Assembly: GCA_942159475.1 (NCBI GenBank) | Contig: OW804097.1 | Coordinates: 119,025,013-119,089,012, forward strand | Direction of reading: 5' to 3' | DNA: 64,000 nucleotides | DNA from: Sthenelais limicola | Taxonomy: Eukaryota > Annelida > Polychaeta > Phyllodocida > Sigalionidae | Shown here: positions 21,010 through 41,905 of the stretch, piece after piece | Layout: each line of letters opens with the position of its first letter | Numbering within the stretch: the first letter of the stretch is position 1 | The notes under the pieces: generated by a model | The model's input: only the letters and a program-made list of their open reading frames with translations | The model's database searches: none | What the model was told of the DNA's origin: nothing | Position numbers and translations under genes: made by a program

Positions 21010-24000
21010 ATGTCGCGTTTAGACTACAGTAAGTGGGATCACATTGAGGTGAGTTTTTCAGACATTTTCTCCTTTCTGACCGTTTATTTGCGTGGATTAG
21101 GTTTTAAGGGAGACATATGTTTATTTCTGATTAAATTATGACCATCTGCATGTATGTTTGAATTCTCTAGCAGCTATATTGATAAAGTTTATCGAGACAC
21201 TTGCCTTCCAGAATTTTCTACTTCAGACTCAGAGTAGAGGAACTCAGAAAGTCTGATAAACTACTGAGATAAAGAGTGTCAAATTCATTTTATTTGAGTA
21301 AGATAGAACATTATCATGGTTGAAGATTAACTTGATATTGTATTACCCCTCTAGTCCGCGCTTTTTTCCTTTGAAAAATGTCATTCTGCCACATTCTGCC
21401 ACGATTTGTGAGCGAAAAAGGAGTGTTTATGCCGGTAGCTTTACCTGTGTTATTGTCTTGTCCCTGATCCTTGATCGTACTAGGCTACTTGATCAATGAT
21501 GTGTTGTTTTACCTGTGTCTTGACAAGTTGTATTAGGCCTACGCGAGGACTAGCATTAACCATTTAAGCCTGGCTTATATAATAATCAATCAGGGCCTAG
21601 TGTAAAGGCACATGCCTCAATGTGGTATTGAATAATTTCAATAAAGCATTCTAAATTAGAATCAGAAATTGAATCTAGACCAGTTAGTGATGACTACAAC
21701 TATATAATATGTCTATAGTACGGTACCACTTTTGTTAATCTATAATTTCCATGGTCAGGGACAGGACAAAATAAAAATCAAAGTGCATGATTCAATAATT
21801 ACAATGACTCATATGACTAATCGATGAGTTTTATTTAAAAAAGGATAGGAAAATAAACAATTTGGTTTTTAAATGTTATTTCTACTCCAAAGAGAAATGG
21901 AGATAGGGTAATTCATAATTGCCTTTTTCAGGAAACGTTTCATTTTGCACTAGACTGTGTAGATAGTGTCTCATTGTTGTGATCTTGACTTCAGTCACAC
22001 TTGATAATATTAATATAACTTCTATGTCAAGGTAGGTAACTAGGTACCAAGACAAGTCCTAGGGGCCAGGTTTGACCATAAAATGCCTTTCTGTCTCTTT
22101 TCTCTGTCTCTTTTCTCTGTCTCTCTCTCCCTTCTTCTCTATCTCTATTTCCTGGGTATGGTCACTGGCTGGTCATAAACTGCCTCCCTCTCAGCTCTCC
22201 CGCCCTTGATATAACCATGTTAAATGTGTTGATGAGGCCTAAAGGGCCTAACGCAACCAATATCACTCACTAGGGCCCAGGTTTGGCCCTAGGATAAGTC
22301 AGCCAATAGCTAGACAAAATGTGCTTTTGACTAACCATCCATGCTCAGTTATAATAATACTCTGGATGTTTTTCAGATATCGGATGATGAGGATGACATT
22401 CATCCAAATATCGACACACCGAGCCTCTTCCGATGGCGTCACCAGGCTCGTGTCGAGAGACAAGATGAAGCACAGAAGGAAAAGGAGCATTTTGAGAAAG
22501 CCTACTCTGAGTAAGATTTTTAATTTGTTCACTAAATCGTTCAATGATCTCAGTACAGACATGGCGAAACCTGCCGGACCGCCGTCCTTGACCGTTGAAA
22601 GACAAGTCAGACCAGTGAAAGTAAAGTTTCTCCGGTCCGATTGTCCGGTGAAAAATGTGTATGAAACGTTGGAGAAACCTTTGGAGGACCAGTGAAACAT
22701 TTGGAGGACCAGTGAAAGTTCTAAAGTTTTCGCCATGTCAGTATTCAGCATATATCATCTTATAAATAATAATTATGTTAAATTAAGCTATGCTGGTAGG
22801 TTTCCAACATATACATACATTTCAAATAGATTTATCGAGTGTATATGTTCAGTTGTATAACAATAACATATTAATATTGCTGTCACTCTTACACGATTCA
22901 TTCATATTTACAGGCATCAACGAAAATCATTGGAAATAAAACAAAAAATTAAGGAGTTTGAGAGGGATAAAGAAGCCCAGGTGCGTACTTCAACTCCATT
23001 TCTCTTTTTACTGAATGTAAATTTATGTACCTAAAGACGTTCAATTCATATCTCTGTACCTGAATCTGGAGAAGGGCACGTGTCGTCTAAACACTAGGCC
23101 TAGAACTAGAGGCTCGAAGGAAACCTAAGTTAGATTCCTTCAGGAAAATTGTCTAAAGGCGGCAGCATTCCCCTCCCTCAAGGTGGCCGCGGATCCTTAA
23201 AACATCTTTTTGATTTTTGAAAAATTAATGCCTTGAAGTCTTACTCCGGGTATCGTCATGTAAAATCGTCTTTTAAAATCTGAAGGGAGACATAGAAATA
23301 CAGTGTTCAAAGTAAAACTTTGGCCCAGATAAGCTTTTCCCATAAAAATAAAGAAAGATATCTTATGTCCTTAGTTGTGATAAGATTGACAGCCCATAGC
23401 CGCGGGCACCCTGCTCCTGCTCTTGATATGACCTTGGCTCTGTTACTCGGGCTTCAAGCCACAAAAAGAATCACTCGTCTTTAAATAAATGAAGATTGAA
23501 GTGCATTCATGTTATTTATTAGCCATCATTATATATCTAATTTTCCTTTTTCATCAGGATGCTGCCGATGCACTGGCTAAACTCTCAATGGAACAAAAGG
23601 AATTAGAAAAACAAGAGCGAGAGTTCAAGAAGAAAGAGGAGGACCTGAAAAAGAAGGAACGGGTAAATGGACACCCTTGTTTTCCAGTTATATTTGAGTC
23701 GCCCCAAAGTGTGCAAACTAAATAACTCGCTATATTAAATTTCTGACATCTCATTCCTAAGCTATTTTCGAGTGGACTTAATTTGTGTATACTTTAAGAG
23801 TGACATTGTATTCCCACAGATGACTCCATGGAATGTTGATACAATTTGTAAAGAGGGCAAGTCTAAAACTGTGAGTACCATTTTAATTTTAAGAGGATGT
23901 TATATATCTTTATGTTTCGGTTTCCAGATCATTATTTTAAACTTATCTATTTGTCTATTTTATATACTCATATTAGAATGAGTGATTGTAAATACGACTG

Positions 24001-27000
24001 TTGTATCATACCTATCAAAGGAATGTTTTCAAATTTGTGTAAATACTTTTATTTTCTAGGTAATAAACAAATATGAAAAAAAGACGGATGAATTAACAGA
24101 AGATGAAAAGTTAGAAAAGCAAGTAAGTAAAAGTTGTTTTTTTCGATGTGCACTCTCTACAATTCTATTGAAAACATTAAACATACATTAAATCATTTCT
24201 TGAAAAGTTATATAGGAAATTGTTCCGACGTACGCACATTATTTGAAGGAATCTATTCGTGAAAAGCCTCTAAATATTCGTTTAACGAATCTATTAGTGA
24301 AAAGCCTCTAAATGATCGTTTAACCAATCACGTTTTAACTTTCATCGGCTTATGCATATTATTCATTATGCTAGGAGAAACACCGACTGGAAAATGAGAA
24401 ATTGATGAAGAAATTTGGATTGATGCGAAGGTATGAGGACAGTCAGGAATTCCTACAGGCCCACACTAACTTGGTGTGTGAAGAGACTGCCAATTACCTT
24501 GTCATTTGGTGCATCAACCTAGAGGTAGAAGAGGTAAGTTATGGATGTTCAACTGTGTAACAATATCCACTGTTTGATACAACCACTACGCATAAATATA
24601 CCTTGATAATACAAATGGGTCAGATTTTAAGAAAATGTACAATTCGCTTTCACCAATCCTCTCAAATAACCCACATTTAAAGGCAAACGCTACTATCTAG
24701 TGGAAAATGAAAATAAATGTCATTTTTCTGAAACTTTGAAATTTGATTCTTGAAGTGTTTCTGGTCATAAAGATGGAAAAAAATCAATGGGTCACCATGC
24801 TTAATTTTTAATTAGAGTGCTTCAAAAGTTGGTATCTCAAAAGAACCAATGAGGATCAAAAGGGGGGGCTCATTTTGGAGTACCTCGACTTCATAGTTCA
24901 TATTTGCTATTTATATTCCCTCAATTTAAGTAAGGTTAACAGTTTTAGAGAGAGTATTACTTGGCTAATAATTCTATGCCTCTTTTTTATAGAATGCATG
25001 ATTATTTTTATTCTGAAAACAAAAAATATGAAATGCAAATTTTAAATTAAAAACTCGAAAAAACCCACTTTTTTTTCACTAATTTAATAAAAACATTTTT
25101 TTTCTCTCTCATCGAAATTAAATGTCATTTTTCTGATTCTTTAGTATATGATTCTTGAAGTATGTGTGTTCATAAAACTGAAAAAAAAATAATGGGTCAC
25201 CGTGCTAGTTTCTGAATTATGGGGCTTTGAAACATGGCATGACAACCAAAAAATCTGCTGTTTCAATGTGTTCTATGTTTCCTAAACATGTCTATTTCAA
25301 ACAGCTACAATTATTTTTTTAGCGTGATGACATACATTTTTTTCCCTATATATGTGTAGAATATTACCTGCACTATATGTGTAGAAAATTTTGGGACATT
25401 AGGAGTTTTCATTTTTGTTTTATTCCCAAAACCGTGAAAGAAAAATGCAGCACTTCCCAATAGACTTGCATACTAAATGGGTACAACTGAGGGTACCCAC
25501 AGTCAGCTCAGTTCCCCAAACATGTCTATTTCAGACAGCTATAAAAAAAAATCTAACTCGATGACATATGTTTTTTTTCCTTTTAATATGTAGTATATAA
25601 CCTGCACTATATGTGTAGAAAGTTTTGGGACAGTAGGAGTAGCCATTAATTGTTTGTTTTATACTATAAAACATGAAAAAATGGGCCGTTTCCTCATAGA
25701 CTGCAGTGCTAAAGCAATAGTACGTAAAATGCCCGTATATTTGGTATATGGAAAAGGGGGGCGTGGCAGTGAATAGTAGCGTTTGCCTTTAAGACAAAAA
25801 TCAGCTTCAAAATGTAGTTTAACATAACAGAACTGATTCTTTAAAACGACACGATACCAAATATTCTCAGATATACCCGGTATTCATCATTTTTCAGCCT
25901 GATTTAGCAGAATTTCCTGAATGTGTAGAGCTGCCAATTGTACATTTTCTGAAAATCTGACCCAAATGTATTCATTGGGGTTTGGTGGTTCATAGTTAAA
26001 ATAATTTTTCAATGGGTAAAATTATTGGATCCCAAAATATAATTTTCTTATTTTAGAAAACTTTTCAGGATGTCTTGAAATAAACTTCATTTCTTACGCT
26101 CGATATTCTGTTGTTTTTTTCCCCCAGAAACATGATTTGATGAAACATGTGGCCCACCAGACCATCGTGATGCAGTTTATTCTTGAATTAGCCAAACAGC
26201 TCGATTTAGATGCACGCAATTGTGTCAAACCATTCTTTGCTCGGTAAGAACACACATTTTCACTATTTAGGCTAGCTGCTATACACTTGGTTTTCGAACT
26301 TGTTTGTTCAGTGACATAATGTAAAAGACTCAAAGATACTTAAATGTCTTTCAGTTTGTTCTGCGAACACTTGGCAATCATAGCAATACGCATCATTATT
26401 AATTTGGCAATTATTATTGCTTTTGGAATATATTGTAATTAAACAATAGCTCAGGGTAGGACGAAAAACGGTCGAAAGATCGAGAGAGACTACACTGTAA
26501 TATTACCTGAATAAAGTATTTTGAAAAAAATATATATATATTTCGGGAAATTCATATTATTAAGGGCCTAGTCCACTAAGCCGATTATCTGGCGATTCTC
26601 ACATAATTTAGTGCAAAAGAGTCCTCTGCAGCGCAAAATCGCATGAGAATCGGCTTAGTGGACTAGACCCTTTATTGTGTTGTCCACTTGACGGTGAGAT
26701 TTCCACCTTTATAAACTCATGTTTTAGCCTTTGTGTAGGTTTACCGGTATATGATGTATTGTATTTGTTTCTAGCATCAAACTGGCCGAGAAGCAATATT
26801 TAGACGCATTTACAGATGAGCTGGAAAGCTTCAAAGACCGTGTGCGAGGCCGGGCCAAAGCCCGCATGGATAAAGCGCTGGCTGAAGTAGAAGAGGTAAG
26901 TTCCTTCTTTGTTTCTTCCATTCTTTCTTTGTTTCTTTCCTGCCCCCTTCCCTCCTCTTCTCCGACACAGTTACGAATATTAGGGTTCTCTCGCCATCAA

Positions 27001-28071
27001 GTCAAGATCGTAAGAGTAATTTCAGAAAGACTAATTTATAATGTTCGATTGGGCTAGGAGACAATTTGGGTTAGCGTAAAATTGATTCGAAAAACTGCTA
27101 ACGACGCATTTGAGTATTTTCAATGGCTTTTGTATTTTTAGTAAACATCAAATTGTATCCTTTTCTATCATCATTTTTAGGAGGAACGCCAAAAACGCTT
27201 GGGTCCTGGAGGGCTGGATCCAGTAGAAGTATTTGAGTCATTGCCAAAGGTATGTTATCCTTTTATCCATATGTTGAACTTTGCTCGTAACATCCATGAA
27301 TCAGTTGCTTCTTCTGATTGAGAAATGTCTACCGCGTTGTAATATTTGTGAAATCCGCATGCTTTATAAGGACCTCTTAAATATTATATTATAAATATTT
27401 ATTAATATGAAATTTGGAACTCCATTATCTTGTTCTTCTGTCTCCTTATTTAGTTAGCACACAGGAGGTTTTATTAAACCACTTGAATTTTGAGTGTAAC
27501 ACAAATATTGATATATTCCATTTGAAGAAACAACTTTTCTTCTAAAATAACCCGTTTGATCCCAACGACTGGCGTTAGTGTATACCCATACATATCATTT
27601 GTGTTCTGGTCCTGGGTATGGCCATAAAGTGCCTTTCTGTCTCTTTTCTCTTGTCTCTCTCCGTTCTTCTCTATCTCTATTTGCCTATTTGCTGGGTATG
27701 ACCATAAACTACCTCCCTCTCAGCTCTCCCGTCCTTGATATAACCATATAAAATGTGTTGATAAGGGCGTAAAGCAACAAATCTCACTCACTCATTTGTG
27801 TTCTTAAACTTCTTTCAATCATAAACAAATCTCTATATAATAATCTCAATGCTCTTCTTTTCAGGAGCTACAAGATTGTTTCGAATCTAAGGACATCGGT
27901 CTGTTGCAAGACGTGGTTGCCAAGATGGACCAAGCACAAGCCCAGTACCACATCAAGCGGTGCGTAGAGTCGGGCCTCTGGGTCCCAGGCGGGGCAGAAG
28001 AAGCAGGAGGAGAGGCCGAGCAACCTGCTGCCGCCGAAGCAGAAGCCAGCAGTGATGAACCCAGTAAATGA
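21010..28071 (+). CDS. CDC37: Hsp90 co-chaperone CDC37, complete, 11 exons
   Basis: Exons: 21010-21048, 22377-22510, 22914-22980, 23558-23662, 23820-23870, 24060-24122, 24375-24533, 26128-26243, 26775-26895, 27181-27249, 27865-28071. Every junction keeps phase, giving 376 residues against 378 in human CDC37. CDC37 recruits protein kinases to Hsp90 in the cytosol. The conserved N-terminus ([15 protein letters not shown]) includes Ser15, equivalent to the CK2-phosphorylated Ser13. A Lys/Glu coiled coil follows (about 40-115), then MTPWNVDT (116). The Hsp90-binding core has [12 protein letters not shown] (from Cys188) and [14 protein letters not shown], and then [27 protein letters not shown] and [10 protein letters not shown]. 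The C-terminal tail is Ala/Glu-rich and diverged. I chose the ATG at 21010 by homology; an in-frame ATG at 20917 with a good context would add 31 residues. AATAAA is at 28666-28671. Confidence 0.97.
22066..22271 (+). repeat. SINE-like repeat, copy 2, in CDC37 intron 1
   Basis: Same order of words as 16221-16396 (TTGACCATAAAATGCC, TCTCTGTCTC tract, CAGCTCTCCCGCCCTTGATA, AACGCAACCAATATCACTCA). It lies about 105 bp before the exon 2 acceptor. Confidence 0.65.
24615..25968 (-). mobile_element. TGGGTCAG-family MITE, copy 4, split by a nested element (CDC37 intron 7)
   Basis: Outer parts 24615-24680 and 25789-25968 make one subfamily 1 copy in reverse orientation (CACCAATCCTCTCAAATAAC ... GAGCTGCCAATTGTACATTT). 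The family word CACATTTAAGACAAAA is interrupted at its TTAA by a 1,108-bp insert. Confidence 0.85.
24681..25788. mobile_element. 1,108-bp TTAA-flanked element nested in a MITE
   Basis: Ends AGGCAAACGCTACTA and TAGTAGCGTTTGCCT are perfect 15-bp inverted repeats. TTAA is duplicated on both sides (24677-24680, 25789-25792). The uninterrupted site is known from sister MITEs. The interior is non-coding, with an internal duplication (CTGCACTATATGTGTAGAAA at about 25369 and 25602; AAACATGTCTATTTCA at about 25284 and 25518). TTAA target choice is that of piggyBac-type transposases; the element would be mobilised in trans. Confidence 0.85.
26563..26671. mobile_element. ~109-bp hairpin MITE (AGGGCCTAGTCCACTAAGCC), copy 1
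   Basis: Left arm AGGGCCTAGTCCACTAAGCC and right arm GGCTTAGTGGACTAGACCCT are inverted repeats. TTA precedes and follows. Copies at 30420-30519 and 57770-57890. It lies in CDC37 intron 8. Confidence 0.8.
27611..27794 (+). repeat. SINE-like repeat, copy 3, in CDC37 intron 10
   Basis: CCTGGGTATGGCCATAAAGT ... CAGCTCTCCCGTCCTTGATA ... GGGCGTAAAGCAACAAATCT. Same order as the other three copies. Confidence 0.65.
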
Positions 28072-28665
28072 AGCTCTTGTTAATGTGAATGCATCCCTTG
28101 GCAATAAGTGTGTCAATCATGTCCTTTTGTGCATCTCTGTGTCTTGTGTCAGTCAAGAAATAGGGGACGTTTATCATGTGAATGTATTCCAGAATGAAAG
28201 TTAACCGACAGCCACAATCAGACTGTTTGGATTAGTTCTTTATCTTATTGTTAAGATAGTTATGTTGAAAGTTCAACAGATTTAAGCCTAAAAAATGTTC
28301 TTACTGATTATTAACAAGGTCAGTTTCCCCCATGTTTCTGATCGCACACTCTATACCATTACTGTTATTACAGTGAAGCCGTGTAATATTGACTGAATGC
28401 AGTAGGCCAAACAGTAACAGATAATGCTGGTACCTTTATCTTGTGACTCAGATTTGATGTGGGACAAAAACTAACTCTGAAGAAGAAAAATAGTAATATT
28501 GTGGAATCGATCGCTAAATAAATTGCATAACAATCCGTATATTTTAGTGTCAACTTTTTTCCTGTACTTTCATCCCTAAAAGTGATTCGATGGATTATAA
28601 TTGGAAAATGTGCTTTCTGGAACACTTGGAGTGTTAAAGGCTTGCGTTAGTTGTGCCTTTGTCTA

Positions 28666-28671
28666 AATAAA
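28666..28671 (+). terminator. CDC37 polyadenylation signal
   Basis: AATAAA about 595 bp after the CDC37 stop codon and before a change to repeat-rich DNA. It is the first perfect signal that I see in a plausible position. Confidence 0.5.
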
Positions 28672-28699
28672 ACTGATGATTCAAACCGTGGGAGCTGTA

Positions 28700-29690
28700 A
28701 CTCTTTCTCGCCCGCCCTGAATGATAATCAATGCCATGAAATTATTATGCGTGGCTGATCTACGAACATCTTGATACATAACGGAATAATATTATGTCTA
28801 TTTCTTTTCCTTTTGTGTCTGATAATACCTTTGTTCAATTTCTTGTATACTCTTGCTTTCGAATCAATATGTTTTGACTGGAAGTGTCGATGGTAATATA
28901 TCTGTGGCAGTCTTGTTTGTCGGTTCACACTTGATAGTAGAATATAGCAATGTAGAATTTTCCCAACAGATACAATCGATTACATATGAGTTTCAATATT
29001 GTCTGCAATTCTTATTAATGTTACTCTGAATTTTCATGGAATGGACTTCGTCGCCAAATCGGAGTTACTTCAGAAATAAATTGCATTTTCTAGAATATAT
29101 TGTGGCAGTGTTTCTTTTTTGTCGCTAATCTGTTTTAAGCTGCTAAAACTGACAATGGGGTAAAATTTATACTTCATATTTCGGTGATTGTTTAGCGGTA
29201 TTAAGTTTAAAGTGATGCAAGTCTCCAGTATTCGTACTGACTTCAGTATTTTTTTAAACTTTAAAAATTGTCAATTCTTTCCCAAATTCAACCATTTTAT
29301 ACCCAAATTTCGTCAACATAATAAAAAATTATCAAAATCGGATTGTTTTGTGTCATAAAAATGGTCCTAAATAACAAGAATTCACTCTATTCTATTTTTA
29401 AATCAGTATTTTTGGCATGGCCTAACTTGCATCCCTGAGTAGTACTTTACGCCAAGAAAGTGAAGAACATAGACGAGTCTCGCAGCAAGGGGTGTGACGA
29501 GTGGCTGGGATAGTGAAGGAAAGGAACACAAACTAAATTTATAACACATCGATTGTTTTTATCATGATCAGAGGTAAGCCTTGTGATGGCTTTCAAGTCC
29601 TCCTTTTGTTTGGGAATATCAAAGAGACTGAGGCAAAATAACAAAGTTGTGCGTACTTTCCCAGTAAGGTGAATAGGGCAATCCTGGATT
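28700..29690. other. intergenic, nothing recognised
   Basis: AT-rich, short random frames only; no terminal repeats or splice-linked coding frame seen. Confidence 0.4.
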
Positions 29691-29695
29691 ACGCC

Positions 29696-29943
29696 ATATG
29701 GGTCGAATTTTCAGAAAATGTACAATTCAACTTCGCCAATCTTCTCAAATAACTCAAATTTCAGACGAAAATAAAGTTCAAAATACAGTTCAAACTAACC
29801 AAACAGATTGCTTGAATCAATGCAAAGCCGAATTATATACTCGAATTTACCTAGTATTGACCAAATTGCAGTCTAATTTAGCAACATTTATTAAATGTGT
29901 ACAACTGGCAATTGTACATTTTCTAAAAATCGGACTCATATAA
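29696..29943 (-). mobile_element. TGGGTCAG-family MITE, copy 5 (subfamily 2)
   Basis: Both termini are present. Subfamily 2 is recognised by CAACCTAACCAAACAGATTG-like, CTCGAATTTACCTAGTATTG and CCAAATTGCAG words. Confidence 0.85.
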
Positions 29944-30419
29944 TATCATGGCAATGAGCTCCTCATGAAGTTACTTACACTTGAGTCTTACGTTTCAAGT
30001 ATGAGCCTTGTAGTCCTCGTCTTGCCCCGTATTAACTTAGTTCAATTTACAAAATTCACCTTATTGGAAAACATACTGTTAAGATACATCAATGTTCTAA
30101 GACTTACAGTAAATGAAGTACATTCTGGCCAATTCTTCACGGACATGTAAAAATAATTCTGAGGCATCCAGTGCACTCAGCTTAAAATGCAAATATCTAT
30201 TTTGATAAATCTGTTACTGAAAGACCTCATTAGATGTCTTCTTAGGATGTTCCAACTTAACTTATGCGAAGTAATTGTACCTTAAGGCCAACGGTTTCTA
30301 TGAAAGACCTTTTCAATAGGTTATATACCTTCGATGACCTGAGAGAAGTCACGACTGTAGTTTAAACACACCGTGATGTCCTCAACATAATTACAGATTT
30401 AACCTCAACTTCCAACTAA

Positions 30420-30519
30420 AGGGCCTGGTCCACTAAGCCAATTGTCATGCGATTCTCACAGCAATTGAGTCCTATGCGGCGCAAAATCGCATGAGAATCG
30501 GCTTAGTGGACTAGGCCCT
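30420..30519. mobile_element. ~100-bp hairpin MITE, copy 2
   Basis: AGGGCCTGGTCCACTAAGCC ... GGCTTAGTGGACTAGGCCCT; sister of 26563-26671. Confidence 0.8.
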
Positions 30520-31043
30520 TATGTCTCAGTTAACTGTAAAATTGACTATTCAAACGATGATAATCATAGCTAACCATTGAGTAGTATGATATACACTGCT
30601 ACCAGCACAGTATCCGTTATTGAACGCTTTGGTAAAATTATACCACATTAAGTAAAGTCACTTATAACCTGATAGAGGCAATGCTGCCTTCACCACACGT
30701 TAAAAATTCATTTGGAAGATCTCTATTATGGTACTGATGGTACAAAATATATCATTTGTGATGATTCATCATTTGGCTCATTCCTGGACTTTCCCTTTTA
30801 CTCAATTATGATAATATTTATTGCCTATGATGCGCTCCTTGGAAATGTTTAAACATGTATGCTACGCATGAATCTTGATTTCTTGGGGATGGACGATACA
30901 CATCATGATTTCTATAGAGAGTCCATGAATTTTATATAATATTCAGAAATGTTTCAGATATCAATGCACGAAATATAGACATACAACAGTCAAAATTATC
31001 AGAAAAGTAAAATGTTGACACATATTCCTTGTAAGTTATTTAA

Positions 31044-31777
31044 AGAGATAAACCACTGTTATACGCACTGCTGCAGGCGGGAGTTAAAGGAACTAATGCA
31101 TGAAAAATAAGGATTGACAGTAATTTTTTCAAACTTTGTCTTGAGAAAGTACATGGTTGGAGGATAACAAAAAGCAAAAAAAATGGATCTCAGCATATTT
31201 TTTTTCTTTCTAGAGACCAGCAAAGTTTAGTATTGAAGTATGTGGGAAAAATGGATATTTTCTCAGTTTTTCCAAGATTTCAGACAGACAAATAACATTT
31301 TTCAATTGAAATGTCTTCTGAACATAAACACTATAGATGTTTACCCTCATGTATGAAAGAACAGGGTATCAACATAATTTGAAATATATTATTTAGCATT
31401 GAAAATCTTCAATATTCCTGTTTTTAACTCACCGGGATGCAGATTCAGTTGAATAACTTTTTTAAAAGGTCGGTGACCCCCATTTTTTATTGCTTGAAAG
31501 GGTAAAGCAATATGTTAGCTATGCTTATAGAGATTTTTAGGAGAAAGTTATTTTCAATTTTTTTTTTATACTGAAAAAACGAAAAAATTGTCCTTTTCTC
31601 ATAGACTTCTATAGTGAACAACCATAAATTTTGAGGCCCCCTAAAATGAAAACTAACCCGGTGACATATTGTTTTTATTGGCTTTTTGAATTCACATAAC
31701 CTTGTTCTTTCACCAGGCAAAGTTTAAACAAAATGTTATTTTCAGTTTTTTTCCCAGTTGAACTGTGGTTTATCTCT
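31044..31777. mobile_element. 734-bp TTAA-flanked element
   Basis: Ends AGAGATAAACCACTGTT and AACTGTGGTTTATCTCT (one mismatch) with TTAA on both sides (31040-31043, 31778-31781). Non-coding. Interior words such as GTGACATATTGTTTTTATTG resemble parts of the nested element at 24681, suggesting a common group. Confidence 0.8.
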
Positions 31778-31799
31778 TTAAATCGGCATTTACAAGTTT

Positions 31800-33050
31800 A
31801 TATTCACATTTGCTATACAAGAGTAAACTATTCTAAACGTTCAACATTTAGTTCACAAGGAAGAGTGCGCTCTGCGTACATGTTCTCTTTGTTTTAGTTC
31901 AGAAAGTTCAGTGGCACGGTTTAATCTACAGTAATTCTATATGCAGATAGGTCAATTATTTAATCTGCAGCTCGGGAGCAAAGTCTTAGTCTGTAGGTCG
32001 ACTACTACCGTATATAAACTCAATCGTGAGCATGTCTGACGGCTACTATCAACTCCACTGCATTGACACTCTCACAATGTAGGCTATTTTAAATCTTTCG
32101 AATAAAATTAGATAAGTTTAGACCCTTTATCATTCCGATTCGCTTCTTTTGACTGCTTGAGATTTCAAGAAAGAACCCTAATTTAAGAATTTTTGGAAAA
32201 GTATAATTTATTAACGATGAAGAATATGTTTTTTCTAGCACCTTTAAAAGATGTTCTATAGCACTAAAAATAGTGGAAAGAACATTAATACTCAATTGGG
32301 TTTATAAGATTTTTCTCGTGAGTTTACGTGAAGAAGTTATGCAAAATACATGCGCTCGATATTATAGGCATGTCACAAACATGCCCTGTAAGATGTACAT
32401 TATGGCCTGACCATAAGAGCAGGGGGGAACACTTTGAAAAAGGTATTTAAGTTAAGAAATTACACGGGCATTATTGTAAATGTTTCGTGTCTTTTTAAAT
32501 ATCAATGTATACTTTACTAAAGAAAATAATGTTCATATACTGTATAAGGCGCCTTGAATGTAGTTTTTTTTCTCGTTAGGGAGGGAGTTTTTGAGTTTTC
32601 TAATAGGAATTCATTCCCATTAACATTTTAATATACGTTTATCGTATCATAAAGTTTTAGAATAGGGCTTATATATTGAACTCAGTCCGATTCGAATTCC
32701 CTACCGTATCGTTCAAATACCCTTTCTCTAAAATATTCTACGGTATACTGTACAGGCGGCAAAATAGGAGGCTTGGTCCAGTAAACATATGATCATGACA
32801 AGCATCACGATTCTTTTGTCTCACACTTGTTATCACCACTTGCGCATTGTTGTTGACAATGTTATCAAATTAACTCCACGAACACAAAAATATGTGAGAC
32901 TAAGATATTAATAAATCGTCTTGATATTACGGGGAGGGGGGGAGTATAAATAAATATTTAAAAGGGCAAGGCAAAAAAGCTTTCCCCAAACTTGAACAAA
33001 AATAAGGCTCTGCTATTAATTTGCAGGCATCAAAATGTACCATTATTCCC
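31800..33050. other. intergenic, nothing recognised
   Basis: AT-rich DNA between transposons; no coding frame, RNA gene or clear terminal repeat found. Confidence 0.4.
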
Positions 33051-33052
33051 TT

Positions 33053-33400
33053 GGGCCAAAGTAATAGGTGTGTTTCCGATTTATCTGGCTGAAAACTAGG
33101 TAGGCGGGGTGGTAACTTTTTAAAAAAAAATTTTTTATAAGAAACCACCTCCCAGGAACTGAAAAAAAATGTCTATTTTGTAATAATAGCTGTTTTAGTC
33201 ATGGGAAATGTGCTTTTTGACAATTCCGTTTTCCTGCTTTTTTGTCAATAAATCCAAAAAAAGTAAGATATGTTAAAAAAAAAAAATCAGGTGTGGTCAA
33301 AACAATTTTTAGGTAGGGGAAGGTTTTTCTAGGTGTGTGTGTGTGGAGGGGTGGGGGGGGGGGGCGGTAAATCGGAAACACGCCTATTTTTGTTTTTGCC

Positions 33401-33404
<4 letters not shown>
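33053..33404. mobile_element. ~350-bp MITE (AATAGGTGTGTTTCCGATTT ends), abutting a stop codon
   Basis: Left end AATAGGTGTGTTTCCGATTT and right end AAATCGGAAACACGCCTATT are inverted repeats. Comparison with the copy at 54763-55813 shows that the symmetry extends outward to a GGC(C)AAAA...TTTTGCCTTAT word. The right edge therefore covers the stop codon (33401-33403) of the minus-strand seven-helix gene. It contains a G-run (33351-33365). Confidence 0.75.
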
Positions 33405-41190
<7,786 letters not shown>

Positions 41191-41391
41191 TTTGCTCTAG
41201 ATATTGCTTTTCGTGTGAAGCAAGTGAAAGACCTCAGTCCCCTCCATCCGTTATTGTTAGAATTCCAAAGATTGTGAGGAAACCTGAAAAACACAAACAG
41301 TTTACGATTGAATAGAACAACTGGTTTCCCCCCATCGAATATATGCGCTGAATTTTACATGCGTCACGTTCCACTGTTTTGGCTGGATTGA

Positions 41392-41637
41392 ATATGGGTC
41401 GGGTTTTCAGAAAATGTAAAATTCGCCTTCACCAATCCTCTCAAATAACCCACATTTAAGACAGAAATGAGCTTCAAAATGCAGTTTGACATAACTGAAC
41501 TGATACTTTAAATCAATGCGATGTCAAATATATATACTCAGATATACCCGATATTCTCCATTTTTCAGCCTAATTTAACAGAATTTCCTAAATGAGTAGA
41601 TCTGCCAATTGTACATTTTCAGAAAATCTGACCCATA
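41392..41637 (-). mobile_element. TGGGTCAG-family MITE, copy 9 (subfamily 1)
   Basis: TA|TGGGTCGGGTTTTCAGAAAA ... CTGACCCA|TA. Complete, in the 5' flank of the seven-helix gene. Confidence 0.85.
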
Positions 41638-41905
41638 TGTTTTCAAACCACAAATAAATGACCAGCGCTGATGTTTTATGGATTCTCCCGAAGCAAGATG
41701 AAATTATTCCCTTGAAGTCCTCTAAGTCCTCTAAGAATATTAATCCTTTTTTTCTCTAAGAATATTCATGAATCCCCCGCGGTGTCACTCTTACTTCTTC
41801 TAGCCATAAGGTCGTCCTTTCATCCCGATGTATTTCAATTATAGTAGCGGAGCTTGCTTCATCTTTCCATTTCCCCAGTCAAGACTAGCCAGACACGCAG
41901 CTCAT

